Part shown: positions 4,821 to 8,298 of the stretch, one piece after another
How positions within the stretch are numbered: the stretch's first letter is position 1
Layout of the letters: the number at the start of each line of letters is the position of its first letter
Origin: Acidobacteriota bacterium
Lineage (GTDB): Bacteria; Acidobacteriota; Aminicenantia; UBA2199
DNA length: 8,298 nt
Assembly (NCBI GenBank): GCA_028749105.1
Contig: JAQUQF010000071.1
Coordinates: 1-8,298 of the forward strand
Direction: 5' to 3'
Program-made: the position numbers and the translations under genes
Notes under the pieces: model-generated
The model's input: the letters and a program-made list of their open reading frames with translations, nothing else
The model's database searches: none
Told to the model about the DNA's origin: nothing

Positions 4821-7800
4821 TCTTCGCCACGCTGGTTGCGGCCCTGGCCGCCGCCGCGCTGTGGATCTCCCTGGTCCCGGCAAGGGAACTTGGGGAAACG
4901 GAGGTGCAGGCCCGGATCGAGAAGGACTGCCGGCACATGGAAGCGGCACTGACCAGGGAAGTGCGGGAGTGTCTGCGGCGCTCCGACCGGATAGCGGCCG
5001 AATTTGCCGCAAAGCGCTTGTCCGCCGACAGCATGGAGGAAAAAGAGGCGCTGGTCATCGAGCAGGACGGCATCATCACCGACCATGTCGGGGAGATATT
5101 TTTTTTCAAGCCGGTCGAATTGCCGATTGGCGGCTGGCAGCTGACGCGCAAGAATGAGAACCTCTTCTTTCAGCGCCGCGTCGGTCCGCGCGAGTATACG
5201 ATCCGCTTCTTCATGGCCCTGCGCGGCCGCAGCCCGGTGCACAAGGCCGCGGGCTTTTTCTACCCGGTTTTCGACCTGAAATTCTCCGCCCGCCCGTTGC
5301 CGGCAGCGCGCAGCGAGTTCTCCTATGACCGGGCGCAGAGACGCTTTTATTGCACCTGGGTCTTCAAGGCGGCGCACGAGCAGTTGCTCCTTTCCCTTGT
5401 ATTCTCCAGGGAGACTCTGGAGCGGAATTTCGTGCGCCAGCGGAAGATCAGCGCCTACGGACTGGCATTCTTGCTTTTCCTTGTGCTGTTCCTGGCCTGC
5501 GGCCGCGGCGCCGCTCCCAGGCTGGTGCTACGGCTCCTGGCTCTCGCCGGCATGGCGGCCACCTCGTGGCTGGCCATCGAGTGGATCGGGGTGCGGGACC
5601 TTTATTTCCCCGGCCGTCCGGATGCCATGAGCTCGGTCTTCCAACTCCTTGTCCTGTTCTCCTGCCTTCTGCTCGGAATGGTCATGGCATTGAAAGACGT
5701 CCGCGTGAAGAACAATTGGCTGGCCCTGATTGTTTTCAACCTTGCTGTCGTGGCGGCTTTTATCGCCTTCGCCGCCGTCCTGGACGCCGTGGACTTCCCG
5801 ATTGGGAAGTTCACCCTTAGCCCCGCCTACCTGGGGCTCCTGGCCCTCGTCATCGGTTTTTTCGCCGCGCCCCTGCTGGCGGCATCCCCATTCATCACGC
5901 CGGCGCCGTTTGCGGGGATTTGGCCGCTTCTGCTCCTGCAGGCCGTTCTTGCGGTCGCGGGCGCCCGCTGGCTGGGTATTCCGCATCTCCCCCCCTTCCT
6001 GCTGGCCCTGGCGTTCGTCATCCTGGTCCTGCGGACACGCCGCCCCTGGGTGCGGGCAATCGTCCCCCTCCTCCTGCTGGCCCTGGCGACCAGCCTTTGG
6101 CTGGGCCAGCATTCCCTGCGGCTTAAAAAGGCGTTCGTCAGCGAGAACCTGAAACCGGTATTTTCCAGCCAGGACGACTATGCCAAGCTGGTGGCGCGCG
6201 AAATCGTTTACGAGCTGAACTCGCGCGGCATTCCGTTTTCCGCCCTCTTCGATCCCGGCAAGGAAGAGGTTCTGGCCGACTGCTGGAAGAACACCCTGGC
6301 TGCGCGCGAGAACATCGCTTCGGGGATCTACGTGGTCGCCGGCGACGGCAGCCTGCTGCACTCCTTTTCCCACCAGATCCCCTACATCCCGCTGAACAAG
6401 GAGGACATTTTTCCCTTCTGGCACGTGGAGAACGTCGAGGCCGATCTGTTCGGAAAGAAGGTGCGGCTGGCCGTGGCCACAATCAACGTTTTCCAGGGCG
6501 AGCACTTTATGGGTTTCATCATGGTCCAGGTGCTGAACACGGCCGACCTCGTCCTCAAGAGCCGCGAGCCGCAGTCGGTGCTCAGCGCCGACCGCAGGAT
6601 CCTCGACGCCGGGATCGGATACATCAAACTCGACGAAAGCGGGCGCATCCTGGAAAATCCGGCCAACATCAATGTCCCCGGTCTGGCCGAGCTGACCAGA
6701 GGCGGCGGCGCCAGCGACGCCTGGGTCGCATTCTCCTCCATGGGCATCGGTTACGAAGGCTGCGTGTTCAAGGGGGCCGAAAGTACGTCGGTCGTTTTTT
6801 TTCCACGGGATACTTTCTTCAACTCGTTCGCGGAATATGTCAAGGTCCTGGGTTTCCTGCTGCTGCTGGCCGCGCTGCTCAACCTGCGCCGCCTGAGGAG
6901 ATATCCCTGGCACTCAGTTTTCGGATCATTCTCGGTCAAGGTGTTCGCCATCCTGGTTCTCCTGTCCATCATCACAGCGGCCGTGTTCTCGCTGTTCTCG
7001 CTGAATTTCAACTCCCAGTCCCAGGAGACCCGGCGCAGCCAGGCAGCTCACCGCCGCGCCCGCTCGGCCCTGACCCTTGTCGACCACTTCCTGTCTGCGG
7101 GCGGCGAGATCACTCAGTCCCACCTGTTCCTTCTGGAGAAGGTCCTCGAGAACGACATCAGCGTCTATGAGAACGGGACGCTGCTGTTCACCTCCGACCA
7201 TGGCAAGCTCGTCCGCTCCGAAATTCCCATCTATTTGGACTCGGGGGTCCTCGACCGGCTGCGCCGCGACAATCAGCAGTTCGAGCTGCGCCGAAGAGGG
7301 GAGACGCTGGACCTTTTCTTCAAGACGGCCGGGAACTATGTCTTCCGCATGGAGTTCCCCGGCGAGACTTCCGAGCAGCTGCGCTCGCGCCGCTATTATC
7401 TCGATTTCATGGTGACGATCTTTTTCGTCCTCATCGTCATCGGGCTGGCGGCCGCTTTTTTCTTCCGCGACAAGATCCTGGCGCCCATCCACCGCCTGAA
7501 CCGCGGCATGGCCGACGTGCAGAGCGGCGACCTGCGCCCCCTTGACGGCATCCCGGCCGAGATCGAACTGCGCGATCTGTACCAGGGCTTCAATTCCATG
7601 CTGGAGGGGATCCAGGAGCAGAAACGGAACGCCTCCGAGATCGCCCGGATGAAAACCCTGGTCCAGCTGGGGCGGCGGGTAGCGCACGAGGTCAAGAACC
7701 CGCTGACGCCGATCCGCCTGTCGGCCGAGCAGATCCAGCGTTCCCTGCAGGACGGCGGCGAGGGCAGCCGGGAAGTGATCGCCAGCGCCGTGCGCTACAT

Positions 7801-8298
7801 CATCGAGGAGACCGAGCACCTGCGGCGGGTGGCGTTCGGGTTTCTGGACCTGTCGAAGCTCGAAGACGTGAAGGCCGAGCCCTTCCGGCTGAATGACCTG
7901 GTCGGCGAGGCGGTTGCCCATATGCGCCGGCTCTACCCGCGGGTGCGTTTTTCTTATGATGAAAGCGGGGAGGGGGTCGACGTCGTCGCCGACCGTCAGA
8001 AGATCAAGCAGGTGGTCGGCAACGTGCTGACCAATGCCCTGGAAGCCCTGGACGGCCGCGAAGGCGAGGTCGGCGTGTCGCTGGCGCTGGAAGGGGAGTG
8101 GGCGCTTGTACGCATTTGCGACAACGGTGCAGGGATGAGCCGCGAGGATCTGGAGCGGATCGCCCGCGAGGAATTCTCCTCCAAGGATCTGGGGACCGGG
8201 CTCGGGCTGGTCATTGCCCGCCGCTTCCTGGAGCTGCACCGTGGCGGGTTGGAGATCGAGTCGCACCCGGGAAGCGGGACGATCGTCGTCATGAGGTT
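4784..8298 (+). CDS. Large polytopic membrane sensor histidine kinase, NtrY-like (3' end cut by window)
   Basis: The frame is open from ATG 4784 to the window edge: 1171 residues with no stop. Span 1 (about 11-30) precedes an extracytoplasmic segment (31-222). A bundle of about eight spans follows (223-239, 247-267, 284-302, 311-334, 346-366, 378-396, 401-416, 422-440), then a second soluble domain (441-685), span 10 (686-701), the basic loop RRLRR, span 11 (717-739), a third sensor segment (740-872) and span 12 (873-894). HAMP is at about 895-950. The kinase core has the H-box VAHEVKNPLTPIRLSAEQ (966-983, phospho-acceptor H968, nt 7685-7687), N-box NVLTNALEAL (1080-1089), CDNGAGM (1112-1118) and GTGLGL (1137-1142). 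The HEVKNPLTPI wording is typical of NtrY-type kinases, which usually pair with sigma-54-dependent NtrC-like regulators. No PAS domain lies between HAMP and the H-box. Only a few C-terminal residues should be missing. The ligand is unknown. The start overlaps the preceding gene by 37 nt; the upstream purine stretch (4771-4783) is a weak ribosome site, and the hydrophobic N-terminus supports this ATG. Confidence 0.92.
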   Translation, partial: MEALLSPRLKNIIFATLVAALAAAALWISLVPARELGETEVQARIEKDCRHMEAALTREVRECLRRSDRIAAEFAAKRLSADSMEEKEALVIEQDGIITDHVGEIFFFKPVELPIGGWQLTRKNENLFFQRRVGPREYTIRFFMALRGRSPVHKAAGFFYPVFDLKFSARPLPAARSEFSYDRAQRRFYCTWVFKAAHEQLLLSLVFSRETLERNFVRQRKISAYGLAFLLFLVLFLACGRGAAPRLVLRLLALAGMAATSWLAIEWIGVRDLYFPGRPDAMSSVFQLLVLFSCLLLGMVMALKDVRVKNNWLALIVFNLAVVAAFIAFAAVLDAVDFPIGKFTLSPAYLGLLALVIGFFAAPLLAASPFITPAPFAGIWPLLLLQAVLAVAGARWLGIPHLPPFLLALAFVILVLRTRRPWVRAIVPLLLLALATSLWLGQHSLRLKKAFVSENLKPVFSSQDDYAKLVAREIVYELNSRGIPFSALFDPGKEEVLADCWKNTLAARENIASGIYVVAGDGSLLHSFSHQIPYIPLNKEDIFPFWHVENVEADLFGKKVRLAVATINVFQGEHFMGFIMVQVLNTADLVLKSREPQSVLSADRRILDAGIGYIKLDESGRILENPANINVPGLAELTRGGGASDAWVAFSSMGIGYEGCVFKGAESTSVVFFPRDTFFNSFAEYVKVLGFLLLLAALLNLRRLRRYPWHSVFGSFSVKVFAILVLLSIITAAVFSLFSLNFNSQSQETRRSQAAHRRARSALTLVDHFLSAGGEITQSHLFLLEKVLENDISVYENGTLLFTSDHGKLVRSEIPIYLDSGVLDRLRRDNQQFELRRRGETLDLFFKTAGNYVFRMEFPGETSEQLRSRRYYLDFMVTIFFVLIVIGLAAAFFFRDKILAPIHRLNRGMADVQSGDLRPLDGIPAEIELRDLYQGFNSMLEGIQEQKRNASEIARMKTLVQLGRRVAHEVKNPLTPIRLSAEQIQRSLQDGGEGSREVIASAVRYIIEETEHLRRVAFGFLDLSKLEDVKAEPFRLNDLVGEAVAHMRRLYPRVRFSYDESGEGVDVVADRQKIKQVVGNVLTNALEALDGREGEVGVSLALEGEWALVRICDNGAGMSREDLERIAREEFSSKDLGTGLGLVIARRFLELHRGGLEIESHPGSGTIVVMR

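Noticed and set aside
4796..5377. Minus-strand open frame opposite the kinase N-terminus
   Set aside because: The sense frame continues unbroken into the kinase and encodes a plausible membrane anchor; the antisense text is shadow-like.
5528..6913. Long open frame on the minus strand (461 codons)
   Set aside because: It lies fully opposite the kinase gene. Its translation is Gln/Gly/Asp/Arg-rich low-complexity text with no domain, typical of antisense frames in GC-rich genes.
6926..8266. Long open frame on the minus strand (446 codons)
   Set aside because: It is antisense to the recognisable HAMP and kinase core, including the H-box. The sense frame has clear motifs; the antisense translation has none.

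Overview
This GC-rich window (roughly 60% G+C by eye) carries eight protein-coding genes, all on the + strand and packed almost without gaps. No RNA gene, mobile element, CRISPR array or long repeat is visible. The gene types (DPP-IV-like peptidase, UbiA prenyltransferase, MgtC-like membrane protein, NtrY-type kinase) and the style of the proteins suggest a Gram-negative-type bacterium of the Acidobacteriota/Aminicenantota sort. That placement is an inference from general impression, not from a marker gene.

Region 1 (2-3796) looks like one transcription unit of five genes. In order they are the C-terminal catalytic domain of a DPP-IV-like S9 peptidase (cut by the window edge), a zinc-ribbon SAM methyltransferase, a UbiA-family membrane prenyltransferase, an MgtC/SapB-family membrane protein, and the house-cleaning nucleotide pyrophosphatase RdgB. 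Junctions are ATGA overlaps (769-772, 3197-3200), a 23-nt overlap (1637-1659) and a 4-nt gap (2549-2552), so translational coupling is likely. A hairpin with a T-rich tail (3815-3847) closes the unit.

Region 2 (3797-3891) is the only real intergenic gap, 95 bp. It holds the terminator-like hairpin, which can fold in two mutually exclusive ways, a possible -10 box, and a strong Shine-Dalgarno sequence for the next gene.

Region 3 (3892-8298) is a second unit: apt (adenine phosphoribosyltransferase), a small NTF2-like/DUF4783-like protein, and a very large membrane sensor histidine kinase. The kinase reads open from 4784 to the window edge (1171 residues without a stop) and lacks only its last few residues. 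Its kinase core is NtrY-like. Its input half is unusual: about 12 membrane spans and three extracytoplasmic segments, as if a polytopic sensor had been joined to an ordinary HAMP histidine kinase.

Most genes are ordinary by family. The parts worth a second look are the kinase architecture, the small protein coupled to it, the methyltransferase-UbiA pair, and the two-way hairpin. No clearly new biological system is demonstrated by the sequence alone.
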